Below are positions 1 through 10,200 of a DNA stretch of 64,000 nucleotides, piece after piece. The notes under the pieces were generated by a model. That model was not told the origin of the DNA. It did not search any database and worked only from the letters and a program-made list of their open reading frames with translations. The first letter of the stretch is position 1, and each line of letters opens with the position of its first letter. The translations under genes were made by a program, and so were the position numbers. This DNA is from Candidatus Obscuribacterales bacterium (GTDB taxonomy: Bacteria > Cyanobacteriota > Vampirovibrionia > Obscuribacterales > Obscuribacteraceae). Location: positions 52,211-116,210 of the forward strand of contig JAIELX010000018.1 of assembly GCA_019752635.1 (NCBI GenBank). The letters are read 5' to 3'.

Positions 1-2
1 CG

Positions 3-335
3 GAAAACAAACTACAAACATTGCTGCGCGACTCGAAGGGCAAAACGCAAGAGATAATCAGCACCTTTAAAGAGATTGGTTTTATGGCGAACAGGACGAG
101 GGAGAATTTCGAGCTGAGATACAAAGTTCTTTCGCGAGAGCAACAAGAAAGTCTCCAGCACCTGTATAAAAAACGCGACGCGCTGCAAGCGAAGGCAAAA
201 GTAATGCGCGATATCGCACGGCAAGACTTAGACGCAGGCATGGTGTTAAACTCGAAAGCTCGCAAGCGAGTGCTTTGTCCCTACGCGGAACTGGATAGAA
301 CATCAGCTCAGACATCCAGCTTCTTGCTCCTTTAG
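3..335 (+). CDS. Partial gene, C-terminal end of a coiled-coil protein
   Basis: The reading frame is open from the left edge of the window to a TAG at 333-335, so the gene probably begins outside the window. A TTG at 21 could start a 104-residue product, but no ribosome site precedes it. The visible part is rich in K, E, Q and R with heptad-like spacing, which suggests a helical or coiled-coil segment, followed by a basic, serine-rich tail. I do not recognise a family. The first hairpin of the intergenic repeat (404-430) lies about 70 bp downstream. It could be non-coding, since there is little to test it against. Confidence 0.4.
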   Translation, partial: ENKLQTLLRDSKGKTQEIISTFKEIGFMANRTRENFELRYKVLSREQQESLQHLYKKRDALQAKAKVMRDIARQDLDAGMVLNSKARKRVLCPYAELDRTSAQTSSFLLL

Positions 336-403
336 TGCTGCTATGCCGTTCCGGCGATAAACCGCCGCTCGGCTTGCCCACGTTTACTATCGGTAAAACC
401 GAC

Positions 404-592
404 AAGAGCAGCGACGAGGTCGCTGCTCTTGCAGGGGTTTTCAAATGGATACCGCACTTTCTTACCCACCGTATATGGTGGCAGAACCGAGACTCAACAC
501 TGCTCTTACGGGCAACGCTCTTGCGGTTAGGTAGAGAATAAGACTACAGCATCACCGGGTCAACTTAAGAGCTCGTGAGCGAAGCGTGAGAT
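404..592 (+). repeat. Structured intergenic repeat, copy A
   Basis: The element begins with a perfect 12-bp hairpin (404-415 with 419-430, loop GAG). A second hairpin pairs 466-470 with 477-481 around a 6-nt loop starting GT. It ends with a conserved block: GCGGTT then GAGAATA (523-540), TCAACTTAAG (560-569), CTCGTGA (572-578) and CGTGAG (585-590). Copy B at 1429-1642 has the same parts in the same order. The gene between the copies lies on the other strand. It could be a structured RNA, a small non-autonomous mobile repeat, or both. Confidence 0.6.
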
Positions 593-629
593 ATGCGCTC
601 ACAATCCCGAGATGCAGTTGTCACGGTCT

Positions 630-1268
630 CTAACGCGTGACCTGGCTCACTCGGTCTATCTCACGGCGGCGAAGAATTGCCTTCCACGCGACAGGCTTAT
701 ACTCTTGTCCTTCGATCCGGATACCGTGAAAATTGCTTTCCTCAAGGCGCACCAAATCGAAAGCGGTCCCCTCCAACTCACGGCACAAATCATGTGCGGT
801 AACTCGAGGCGGTCCGTTATCCGGAGGCGCATTTTCATTAGCGCTACCAGCTAACACAAGATAGAAGCCGCCGCGAGCAACAACATGCGACAAGGTTGAT
901 TGCAGACCTTCTAAATTGATCCCGCGAACTACGTGGTACGTGCCGCGATCGAATACGAATGGAAAAGGTGCGCCTATGTCAGGCAAGGCGGTCACATCCG
1001 CCTGAACGAAGTTGACGTTGCAACCGGCTTTTTCGGCTTTCTCTTTAGCCATTTTGATCGCAGTAGCGGACAAATCCACCGCCGTCACTTCAAAACCGCG
1101 CTGAGCGAGAAAAATGGCATTCGTGCCTGTGCCGCATCCAAGTTCCAGCGCTCGGCCCGGTTGGACATTTTCGTCGTCAAGAAAGGCGGACAGAACTTCC
1201 GATGGCGTACCACTGTCCCACGGAGTATTTGAGTCAACATATCTTTGATCCCAGTCTACTTTTTCCAC
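630..1268 (-). CDS. Class I SAM-dependent methyltransferase
   Basis: The 212-residue product has the class I Rossmann methyltransferase signature: motif I ALELGCGTGTNA near residues 40-51, the acidic end of strand 2 (AVDLS) near 65, and FVQADV near 87. The N-terminus (WDQRYVDSNTPWDSG) resembles the thiopurine/tellurite-resistance-like methyltransferase group that opens with W-x-x-x-Y and PWD. These enzymes move a methyl group from SAM to a small molecule in the cytoplasm; the substrate is not evident here. The start is a GTG with TAGGAG eight bases upstream. It stands alone, flanked on both sides by the structured intergenic repeat. Confidence 0.85.
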   Translation of the reverse strand: MEKVDWDQRYVDSNTPWDSGTPSEVLSAFLDDENVQPGRALELGCGTGTNAIFLAQRGFEVTAVDLSATAIKMAKEKAEKAGCNVNFVQADVTALPDIGAPFPFVFDRGTYHVVRGINLEGLQSTLSHVVARGGFYLVLAGSANENAPPDNGPPRVTAHDLCRELEGTAFDLVRLEESNFHGIRIEGQEYKPVAWKAILRRREIDRVSQVTR

Positions 1269-1428
1269 GAGCCGTTCTCCTAAGATGAATCGTTGGTAGA
1301 TAATATCTCAATCGGCAGCGGCGAAGGATTCCATGAAGCGTATCGTCTCGATTCTTTTTGTGTGCAGCGCGGCTCGTGCGGAATTTCTCAAATCATTTAC
1401 GTACAGAGCAATTGCGGCAATCAAAGCA

Positions 1429-1642
1429 CAAGAGCAGTGACCGGGAGGGATCGCTGCTCTTGGTGGGGTCGCTTAAGGGTTACCGCAGGTTCGCCGATTC
1501 GTGCACCGTCCCTGGTGCGTTACGATGCACTCGGCCCCGCTTGCGTTGTGCTTCGCTCGAACTCGTGCGTCGTGCGGTTGATTGGAGAATAGAACACAGA
1601 CACTGTCAGATCAACTTAAGGTCTCGTGATCTACCCGTGAGC
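1429..1642 (+). repeat. Structured intergenic repeat, copy B
   Basis: Second copy of the element at 404-592, same orientation. Stem 1 pairs 1429-1440 with 1451-1462, with one G-T wobble where copy A has a G-C pair. Hairpin 2 pairs 1503-1507 with 1514-1518 around a 6-nt loop, and its closing pair is G-C where copy A has C-G, a compensatory change. The 3' block GGAGAATA (1584-1591), TCAACTTAAG (1611-1620), CTCGTGA (1623-1629) and CCGTGAG (1635-1641) follows. The middle differs in length and sequence. The copy fills the spacer between the methyltransferase and the M3 peptidase. Confidence 0.6.
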
Positions 1643-1658
1643 GAACTGAGGATTGTGG

Positions 1659-3800
1659 TTACTTCGTCACTGGAAAACCGCGATCGCGCATCAAGGCATT
1701 GGTATCAACGTCGCGTCCGCGGAAATTACGAAACGCAACTTCCGGTGCAACGGAGTTACCCACGCAAAAAATCGTGTCCCGAAAGCGATCGCAGGTAGCG
1801 CGGTCATAAAAGCTGCCGACCTCTTCAAAGGCCTCCGCAGCATCAGCAGAGTAAGTATCCGCCCATATGTAGGAATAGTAGCCTGCAGAATAACCATCGT
1901 CCGAAAAGATGTGACCGAACTGGGTCGGGCGGTGCCGCATCACGATCTCTTTTGGACAGCCAATTTCCGTCATGGTTACGCGCTCAAAATCGCCAGGATT
2001 GATTGATTTGTCCGGTGTTGCGGCCAAGTGAATCTTCATGTCATAAAGCGCCGCCGCTAGGTACTCCGTAGTATGGAAGCCCATGTTGAAGGTTTTTGCC
2101 TTGCGAAGCTTAGCGACAAGCTCCGGAGGAATCGGCTTTCCGGTCTGGTAATGCAATGCGTACTTGTTAAGCACTTCATCAGTCAACGCCCACCGCTCGT
2201 TGACCTGACTGGGCAACTCAACAAAGTCGCGTTTGACGTTGGTTCCAGCCAGAGACGGATAGGCGACGCTGGACTGTAAGCCATGCAATGCGTGACCAAA
2301 CTCGTGGAACATAGTGGTGGCATCGTCGAGCGAAATCAAGACCGGCTCCCCGGGTTTGCCTTTATTGAAATTCGAGTTGTTCGAAACAATAGGAGTAATC
2401 GGCTCACGGAAATTCTCTTGAGTGCGATACTCATTCATCCAAGCGCCGGAACGTTTGCCGTCACGCGCGTAGGGGTCGAAATACCAGAGCCCGACTTGCT
2501 TATCGCCGCGGCTTACCTCATACACTTCGACATCGGGATGAACAGTCGGCAAGCCGTCGATTTTCCTCATATCGAGTCCGTAGACTTTCTTCGCGGCATA
2601 AAACATGCCGTCTCTTACTTTATCGAGAGGCAGGTACTGCTTCACTTCGTCTTGATCAATGTCGTACTTAGCCTTCCGCACCAACTCCGCATAGTAGCGA
2701 TAGTCCCATGGTTCAATCTTGATCTTTTCCGTTTCCTTATCCGCAATTGCTTGCATTTCCGCAACTTCTTCCTTAACGCGCTCTGTGGCAGACTTCCAAA
2801 TGCGCATCATCAGATCCAGCGCCGCATCGGGCGTCTTGGCCATGTTGTCAGCCAAAATCCAATGGGCATGAGAGGCAAAACCGAGCAGCTGCGCACGTTC
2901 GGCTCGCAACTTCAAAATTTCGCTGATTGTCGCTTTATTATCGTGTTCATCATTGTGGTCTCCACGGCTGGTCCACATACGCCAGCCCTTCTCACGCAAA
3001 TCGCGGCGTGATGATACTGTAATGAAAGGCTCCATCAGCGATCGCGTATTAGTAATTACCCACTTGCCTTTTAAATTGCGCGTCTCCGCTTGGGCAGAGG
3101 CATCACGCCGAAGACTCTCAGGCAAACCGGCCAGATCACTTTCATTCTCCAGCACAAGAAAATACTTCTCTTCATCGGCCAACTGATTGTGTCCGAAGTT
3201 CGTAAAAAGCGTTGCAAGCCTTTCATTTATCTCTCTCAGTCGCGCCTTTTTCTTCTGATCAAGCCCTGCTCCCTGCCGTTTGAACATCGTGTAATAAAGC
3301 TCAGTTACACGCTTTTGCTCAGAATTAAGCCCGGACTTTTCTCGCGACTCGTAGACAGTCTTGATTCGCTGAAACAAACCATCATTCTGAATAATTTCGG
3401 AGTCGAACTTCGCCAATTGCGGTCTGAGGTCGCTTTCGATGCTTTGCATCGCTTTATCGCTCATGGTGGAAGTATAGATATCGAAAAAGCGCATCGCACG
3501 GCTTAGCGGACGCCCGCAGTCTTCCAGCGCGGCGATGGTGTTCTGGAAGGTTGGCGGTTCCTTTTGATCCACAATGGCCTGAATTTCCTTGCGTTTGAGG
3601 TCCATGCCTTTAAGAATGGCTGGTTTGAGTTCAGTGGTCTTGGCGAGATCAAACCGGGGCGTTCCGCCGCGGGCACCGGTCCACGGGTCAAGAAACGGCT
3701 CAACGGAAGTGGTCTCCGCAGTCGATGGATTCAGTCCCATAAGAAAAGCTCCTCCCAACATCGCAACAGCAACAACGCCCTTCAGAAATGTCCTTCTCAT
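1659..3800 (-). CDS. Exported M3-family zinc metallopeptidase (Dcp/oligopeptidase A type)
   Basis: The 713-residue product carries the M3 zinc motif HEFGH at residues 499-503 inside TTMFHEFGHALHG, followed by the long helical C-terminal half typical of peptidyl-dipeptidase Dcp and oligopeptidase A. These enzymes cut short peptides. I place the start at the ATG at 3800 because AGAGG lies seven bases upstream and the product then begins MRRTFLKG, a twin-arginine-like export signal followed by a hydrophobic stretch and a likely cleavage site after STA. Longer in-frame starts up to 3878 add a tail with no sign of function. An N-terminal signal implies a periplasmic peptide-degrading role. Length is normal for the family. 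Confidence 0.93.
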   Translation of the reverse strand: MRRTFLKGVVAVAMLGGAFLMGLNPSTAETTSVEPFLDPWTGARGGTPRFDLAKTTELKPAILKGMDLKRKEIQAIVDQKEPPTFQNTIAALEDCGRPLSRAMRFFDIYTSTMSDKAMQSIESDLRPQLAKFDSEIIQNDGLFQRIKTVYESREKSGLNSEQKRVTELYYTMFKRQGAGLDQKKKARLREINERLATLFTNFGHNQLADEEKYFLVLENESDLAGLPESLRRDASAQAETRNLKGKWVITNTRSLMEPFITVSSRRDLREKGWRMWTSRGDHNDEHDNKATISEILKLRAERAQLLGFASHAHWILADNMAKTPDAALDLMMRIWKSATERVKEEVAEMQAIADKETEKIKIEPWDYRYYAELVRKAKYDIDQDEVKQYLPLDKVRDGMFYAAKKVYGLDMRKIDGLPTVHPDVEVYEVSRGDKQVGLWYFDPYARDGKRSGAWMNEYRTQENFREPITPIVSNNSNFNKGKPGEPVLISLDDATTMFHEFGHALHGLQSSVAYPSLAGTNVKRDFVELPSQVNERWALTDEVLNKYALHYQTGKPIPPELVAKLRKAKTFNMGFHTTEYLAAALYDMKIHLAATPDKSINPGDFERVTMTEIGCPKEIVMRHRPTQFGHIFSDDGYSAGYYSYIWADTYSADAAEAFEEVGSFYDRATCDRFRDTIFCVGNSVAPEVAFRNFRGRDVDTNALMRDRGFPVTK

Positions 3801-3983
3801 AAGAATGCCTCTGGTCACCGGACCGGTTTGAGCTGCTAATGATACAGGGGCAGCCCCAAATTTATTAGCGGGTCCCAAAATCCGACGCGCGAAGAGAATA
3901 CATCCATCAGTCTAAGCGGCGACTTAACGACCACTTAGCAATTCATGAGTACCCTTGTCTAATCAAAACGCAGGGGAACGAGC

Positions 3984-4232
3984 ATGAACAACTTACCATT
4001 GCCCGAACTAATTTTAATTTCCGCCAACCACGCCGCCCCCCTTTTATTTCAAGGCGAACACAAGCCCTGTCCGACAGGCACGGTGAAAGCCGGAGCTTTG
4101 TTGGAGATCGCAAAACTAACAAAAGCATTGAGCGCAGAGCAAACAAGCAGCGACGTCTTAGCGAACATGTGCACCGCCGCTCTCCGAACCGCCGGCTACG
4201 GTCCACTTTCATCTATCGTCCGTTCGTCCTGA
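3984..4232 (+). CDS. Small protein of unknown function upstream of the giant gene
   Basis: An 82-codon frame starts at an ATG preceded by AGGGG eight bases upstream. The predicted protein is Ala/Leu rich, with a possible helix around residues 37-66. I recognise no family. It ends 12 bp before a run of eleven Gs and about 67 bp before the giant gene, on the same strand, so the two may be co-transcribed. It could be a leader peptide, a real small protein, or a chance frame. Confidence 0.45.
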   Translation: MNNLPLPELILISANHAAPLLFQGEHKPCPTGTVKAGALLEIAKLTKALSAEQTSSDVLANMCTAALRTAGYGPLSSIVRSS

Positions 4233-4243
4233 GCGTTCAGCTC

Positions 4244-4254
4244 GGGGGGGGGGG
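4244..4254 (+). repeat. G11 homopolymer tract
   Basis: Eleven consecutive guanines lie between the small gene at 3984 and the start of the giant gene, 27-45 bp upstream of its candidate start codons. No other G run of this length stands out in the window. Tracts like this slip in replication. Here a change of length would alter spacing in the promoter or leader, not the reading frame of the small gene, which stops before the tract. Confidence 0.85.
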
Positions 4255-4299
4255 AGAAGTTCACGCATAGCGTCGTTGTTTATGGCGGAGAACAAGAAG

Positions 4300-7200
4300 A
4301 TGGATGAAACAAAAGAATTACAACCTGAGAACACTGATAATGGTGGCATAGTCGCAGGACTTGGAGACCGCCCCTGGCAATTGGAGCGCGAAGCACAAAT
4401 TCGCGACAATAAGCAAACGGAGAACACAGCTGAACATACAAGATTTTTTCTTCTTGACGGATCGCCAATTAGCAACTTGGTGGGGCAAAGAAGGTCCATC
4501 GTCCAGATCAATCAACGCCCTTCAAATGAAAGTGAAATCTACATCTACCCCAACGGGCAAGCCGCCAGAGATCGCGCCGCCGAGGCGCGAGTTTGTATAA
4601 CACGCACAAGCGAGGAGTCACGCAGCCTCGAAACTCGATCGTTCTTTAAGGCTAATTCCAAGACACCAGTTGCTACTGTACTCAAAGAGATTGACCAGAA
4701 GTCAAACACCGTGACTATCACGGCCATTACTCCGACAGAGCGGCAAACAATCGTGTTTGCAAATGGAGGAGTAACGCAACTTCAATTTGAAATCAACAAC
4801 GGTGAGCGTATGACGTGCACTTTTGATGCCAAAGGATCGTTACAGTCGCTGGAGCGCAATGGCACTGTGCTCGACAGCGAGCAGTCCCGCATTTACATGG
4901 GTGCCATTCAACGAACGATCGCTATTGCAAAAAAAGAAAATGAACTTGATTTTGCCAATGGTCCACAAGAGACAGAAGAGAAGGAAGAGGGAGAAGAAGA
5001 TCGCCCTGAAGCAAATGAGGCGCCACCGAGTGCACAGATAGAAGATGATGTTAGCTTTCGTAAAGAGTATAAGAAGGAGACCATTGATGCTCTTCACGCG
5101 ACGCTAGGCTCAGCTGTCGAAGGACAGCCGATTGATCCCTTTTCGCAATTAGAATTTTTCTCGGATATCGATGTTAATCCCCGAAGCCCCGAAGGTCGGA
5201 ACGCAAAACATATTCGCGACTTCATGAAAGCAATTGATCCCGCAATGCGGCAAAAAGCTTTGGACGGACTGGCAAAAGAGGTTCTGTCCGGAGACAACTA
5301 TTATGCAATTAGTGTTTTAAAGCGACTGAGTCTAGTTCATGCAGCCTGCAGGCTGAAAGAAGCGAAGACTGCTGATCAGCGCAACGATGCGTTCAAAGCT
5401 CTCGCATCCATCGAGCTATCCTCTTTCGAAAGTCGTGGACGTAACGCATTCCTTGCGGGACTCCCGGAGACAATGAAAGACTTTCGGAAGAACGAAGCTT
5501 CACTAGCGAAGCCACAACGAGAGGCGCGGCTAAACGCTCGCATTGCATTGAGCAGCCGAGTAAACGCCGATCAGGACCTTGACACTTCTATTGTGAACTT
5601 CGTCAATGCTATACCGGAAGATCGAAAGAAGGCTCTTGCAGTGCTTGAGGAACGCGCGATTCAATCGTGTGTTCTGGGAGACAATGACGTTGTTTGTCAA
5701 ACAAGGAGTGAAGTTTTTCGTGCGCGTTTTTTCGATAGCGCGTTGGACATCACAGAGACAACTGATGCAAAAACAGCTTTGGCCAGTTTTGACAAGATCG
5801 AATCAGAGGCAAAAGAGGGAAACATCTATTCGAATTCATTCTTGAAGAAGGTTCCCCAAGGAGATCTCAATCGAATCAAGAAAGATCTGGCCTCTGCCGA
5901 TAAGGATGTGAGTTCCAAAGCACTGATCGAACTGAAACAGGTTCTTGGTCCCCAGCAACAGGAGTTTGCAAATCTTCGCCAGAAGAACCCGGCCGAGCTG
6001 ATAGAAAGTTTTGCCGACCGCCCTGAGGAAATATCTCGCGCTCGACTGCAGGCGCAACTCGAGTTGACTCAAGCAGAGCAGAAGGTCGAAATAGCGATGG
6101 CGCAATACCTAGACCGAAGCGCCACCACCGATCAGAGGTTGAAGGCACTCGGAGATCTCAAGGCGGAATCGGGCAAACGAATACGCCACCATGCCTCCGA
6201 CAACGTTGAGCCGCTCGTATCAGCTCTTGAAAGAATCGAACAAGGCCGCAAACTCAAAGCAGACTTGTTAAACGCTTTGCGCCAAGTAGACGGCTCTGCT
6301 AAGACAACGGAGGAGCACCTGAAGATTGTGAAGGACGAATTACGCGCTTTGCTTGGAGAAGCAGAGATTCGCGGAGAATCTAGTATCTTCGGGAAGGACC
6401 GCAAATACTTCGAACGGAAGTTATCCGACTTGGACGATCCGGCAAGAACTTGCGCCGTCTTGAAAGAGTTGCTTGACGCTCTTCCTCGCACAGACAGAGA
6501 GCTCGACCAGTTGCGAGTCGGGACCATCGGCAACTCTTTGAACCGAGAGGCTAGCGACCACGACTACGCAAGAGCCGAAGAAGAGCTCAAAGAGGAAGCC
6601 GAAAAGTTCGGAAACACCGCAGCACGAGAATTGCTGCCGTGGGTTCAAGCAACACGCGTAATGAAAAACATCGAACGGACAGGCACCACTCTAGGACTAC
6701 TTCAAGGGATTTCAGAGCTGGGAAAAATGGCGCATGCGGGCAATTATCACGCAAGACGAGCGCTGGCCTCATTGCTTGTCTCCGACGCTGAGGCCTCAGA
6801 CAAATATGAATTTCGAAGGACTGTCGACCTGACTTCCGGAAACCGTGCCACATCATTAGCCGTAGCGATCCCCGACTTAAGCAACCTCGCCGACAAGTAT
6901 CCGGAAGCCTTTAAGGCCTGCTTTAAGCAGTTAATCGGAACCATAATGACCCTTCCGCGGACAACAGAGACAGACGCCAGCGCAGTGGAAACCGCAGCGC
7001 TAGCAATGACACTCATCCGTAAGAAAAACCAATCAGGCACTCACACACTTGACAGTGAATTAATCGAGAATGTTCATAATGCGCTAAAGGAACAAGTGGA
7101 AAAATGTCCACGCGCTTTCGGCGCACTATGCTCTTTGCTCAGCTCATCGGACAAGAAAGAGCGAGAGATTCTTATTGACGCCGTCATAGTTGGCGCCAAA

Positions 7201-10200
7201 AAATTCGGCATTGAGAGCCTACTTACTCAACTCCAAGCGGGAGCGGCTAAGAACGACAGCGTTAGCATCAAGATTCTAGCCCGCATCGCCGCAGGGCATG
7301 CCGAAAACGGCGAGAAAGCCGACGCGGCTTCGGCAATCTTAGATCGCGCAGCTGCACAGGATAGTAAGGCCTGTACTCTTGTTCAGAGTATTCTCATTGA
7401 GTGTCTTAAAACGAGCCAGGACCGAGGTGTCCTGCTCGCCACCCTTGGTGCTGTTACCGCAAGAAGTGGAAACGCCACGCCCGAAGTCAGAGCCATACTC
7501 CACACTGGTTTGCGAAACGATGACACCAGAAGCAGTGCGGCCATCGGCTTGAGCAAGATGGCAAGACTATGGGACAATTCCGATGTGGAAGCGCTGAATG
7601 CGAACATGTCCGCAGCGGTGCTGTCTGCGCTAGAGTCGAATCGCTACTGTATTTCTGATTCGCATCAACGCTCTCTGGTCTCGTCGGCCTTTGAAGTAAT
7701 CATCAGTAAACCGGTCGACAAGTCCGGTAAGGACGCACAGGATCGTGTTACTGCATTGCGCCTACTAACCGTTTTCTCTGGCCACATACAGCCACATCAT
7801 ATCCCGAGCATTGCGGCTTTGGGAGATCGTTTTTCACCCGGGCAAGCCTTTGAAGGAGCCTCCGCAAAGCTAGAGAGCGTGCCTGCCATTGGCAAGGTCG
7901 GATTGCGCGAAAAAGGCTTCACCGATGACCAGGCAAAAGCAATACAGGTTGAAGCATCAAAAGTCTTGGTTAGCACAGTGCTCACATCCAAAGATCCGGA
8001 CGCAAAAGATCTCGCAACCCGCGCGATCGCCTCACATAGTTTTGCGTGGTCGCTTGAAGATAGTCAGCTAAGAAGTAAAATTCTCGATTTCGGACAGGGA
8101 AAAGAAATCAGCCTCGACGACCTCGATCGCATAACATCTATTTTGTACGGCATTCGTCGTCCCACAGCGGCTCTGCTTCGTGACCTTCGCTCCGGATACA
8201 AAGACTCGGAATATTTCGAACGCGCCGAATCAGCGGCAAGGAAGTACGATGTGGCTGCTGTCGTCGCCAATATGCATCTCTGGAATAGTTTGCCGCCTGA
8301 GATACGCAAAGCGCTATTAGCATCCACGCCGGAGCTAAGCAGTGCCTTCGTCGACCCGGCACAAGTTGAAGGACTCCTTGTTGCGGGTACACTTGAGGAG
8401 AAATTTCCATTTCTCAGAGATGAGTTCTACCACAAAAATGTGCAAGGCGAGCATGGCTGGCAGCTACAGGGGCGCACGCTAAGAAACGCAGTCGAAACTC
8501 TGGAGTCCGTGGGCAGAAAAAGTATTGCTAACGACCAATACTTCATCAATAATCTGAAAGCAGACTATGACAAGACTCTAGCGGAGCTGGTCAAACTAAC
8601 AAGCGAGGGAAAAACAGGCGCATTCTTTTCCTTCGGCGCAGTTCCTACGCACCTGAAGATGCTGGCTGGAGCAGTCCTGCCTCGATCGCCCATCGATTTG
8701 AACGGCAACGTAGACCTAACCGCTCTAATTCCTGGATCTCGCAGCACCAAGGTGCTGTTGGAGTTTCGCTCAAAGTGGGACACTCAGCAGAAGCATCTTC
8801 TAGAGAAACTCGATGCAATCGAAACAGACATCATCGCGCGAGAAAAAGTTCTTAACCAGAAGCAAAAGCTCGCGAACGACCTAGCACTAGCGGTAGGCAT
8901 CGGGAAGTACCACGAAGCCGCCAACAGTGGAGACCTGAAAAAAGCCGATGCGGAAGCACTTAACTTAATTCGAGATTTCGGCGTCGATCGACTGCGCGTT
9001 TTCGCACCGGAAATACACAATTCGCTTTTCGGCAACGAGCAAGCCGGTTTTCAGAGACTGAAGCTCAACGGACGCAATTCTTTAGGACGATTTCCCGAAT
9101 ATTCATCTGACATGAGCAAGAGACTTGATCAAGGTGTAGAAGCGTTAAGAGGATGGAAAGACGGAGGAAAAGTAGAAGCGGCAGCTTTTCGTCGAAGCGC
9201 GCTGGAGGCTATAGAGTGTGACCCCGGGCTAAATGACATTGCGGATATCGCGCGCACCGTTGGCGCGGATTTGGAGGTTTTTTACGATTTATTCGAGGCT
9301 GGTTCTGTCGGAAGCAAAGGTCCGAACTTTGTAAAAACCATGCGCGAGTATGCAAAACAGTTAGCTGATCAATTTGCGGCGGCTACTCCTGAGAAAATTG
9401 CGCGCTGCCGCGCAAGTCTCAATCGCCTAGAAGCGGCACTGCCTCATATTGCAGACAAGGAGGCATACGAGGCCCTCGAAAACAAAATTTCCTCTCTTAA
9501 AGCATTTATGGACATCGCATCTTCCGAGAGTCAATCGGGCAAACAGTTTCGAAAGCTACTTGCAGAGATACAGGATTCTACGAAATTCAGCGAAGATACC
9601 ATTGGAAAATGGTTTAGAGAAAATGGTCCGAATATCTTAGCAGGCGCGGTTGCAGCAGCTATCACCGTTGTATCGCTAGGCTCCGGAACTCCAGTTGCAG
9701 TGACGCTGGTTGCGATGGCCGCTTCCGGTGTCGTCGGTACGCAGTTAACCAAAGAACTTCTCTTTCAGGTAGACAATAAAGTATTTGGAGTTGTTCTCGG
9801 ACACCCCGGCGAACGAAGTCTTCCAATGAAGTGGTTTCGAGAAAACGAAACCAAGTTAATGGTTCTTTTTGCCCTTCTGGTCAGCGAGGATCAATTATCC
9901 TCGCCCCAAATGGAAAAATTGCGAAATGACTTAATTGCGAGTTTCACTAAGGAGATGGCGTTACCTTTAGGAGAAGAGTTTCTAACAAACGTGGTGCTTG
10001 GGTTCGGTTGCTTCGGTGCCGGTCAAGTCGGCGCCAACGGATTCAGATCATTGTTTACAAAGAGTACCCTGAATAACCTCTTCAGAAGCCGGGTCACGCA
10101 AGATTTTGCTGCGGCGACCAAAGCGGTCACGGACGCAGCAGCGAAGTCAAAATGGGCCAACTCCTTTGTGGTCTCGTCAATGAAAGGTGTTGCGAAAGAG

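Noticed and set aside
521..540. GTTAGGT in the intergenic repeat as an integron attC site
   Set aside because: No matching RYYYAAC partner exists at the right distance, copy B breaks the GTTRRRY pattern, and no integrase gene is seen.
2283..3011. 242-codon plus-strand frame
   Set aside because: It overlaps the M3 peptidase gene, whose HEFGH motif and full-length match leave no doubt about the coding strand.
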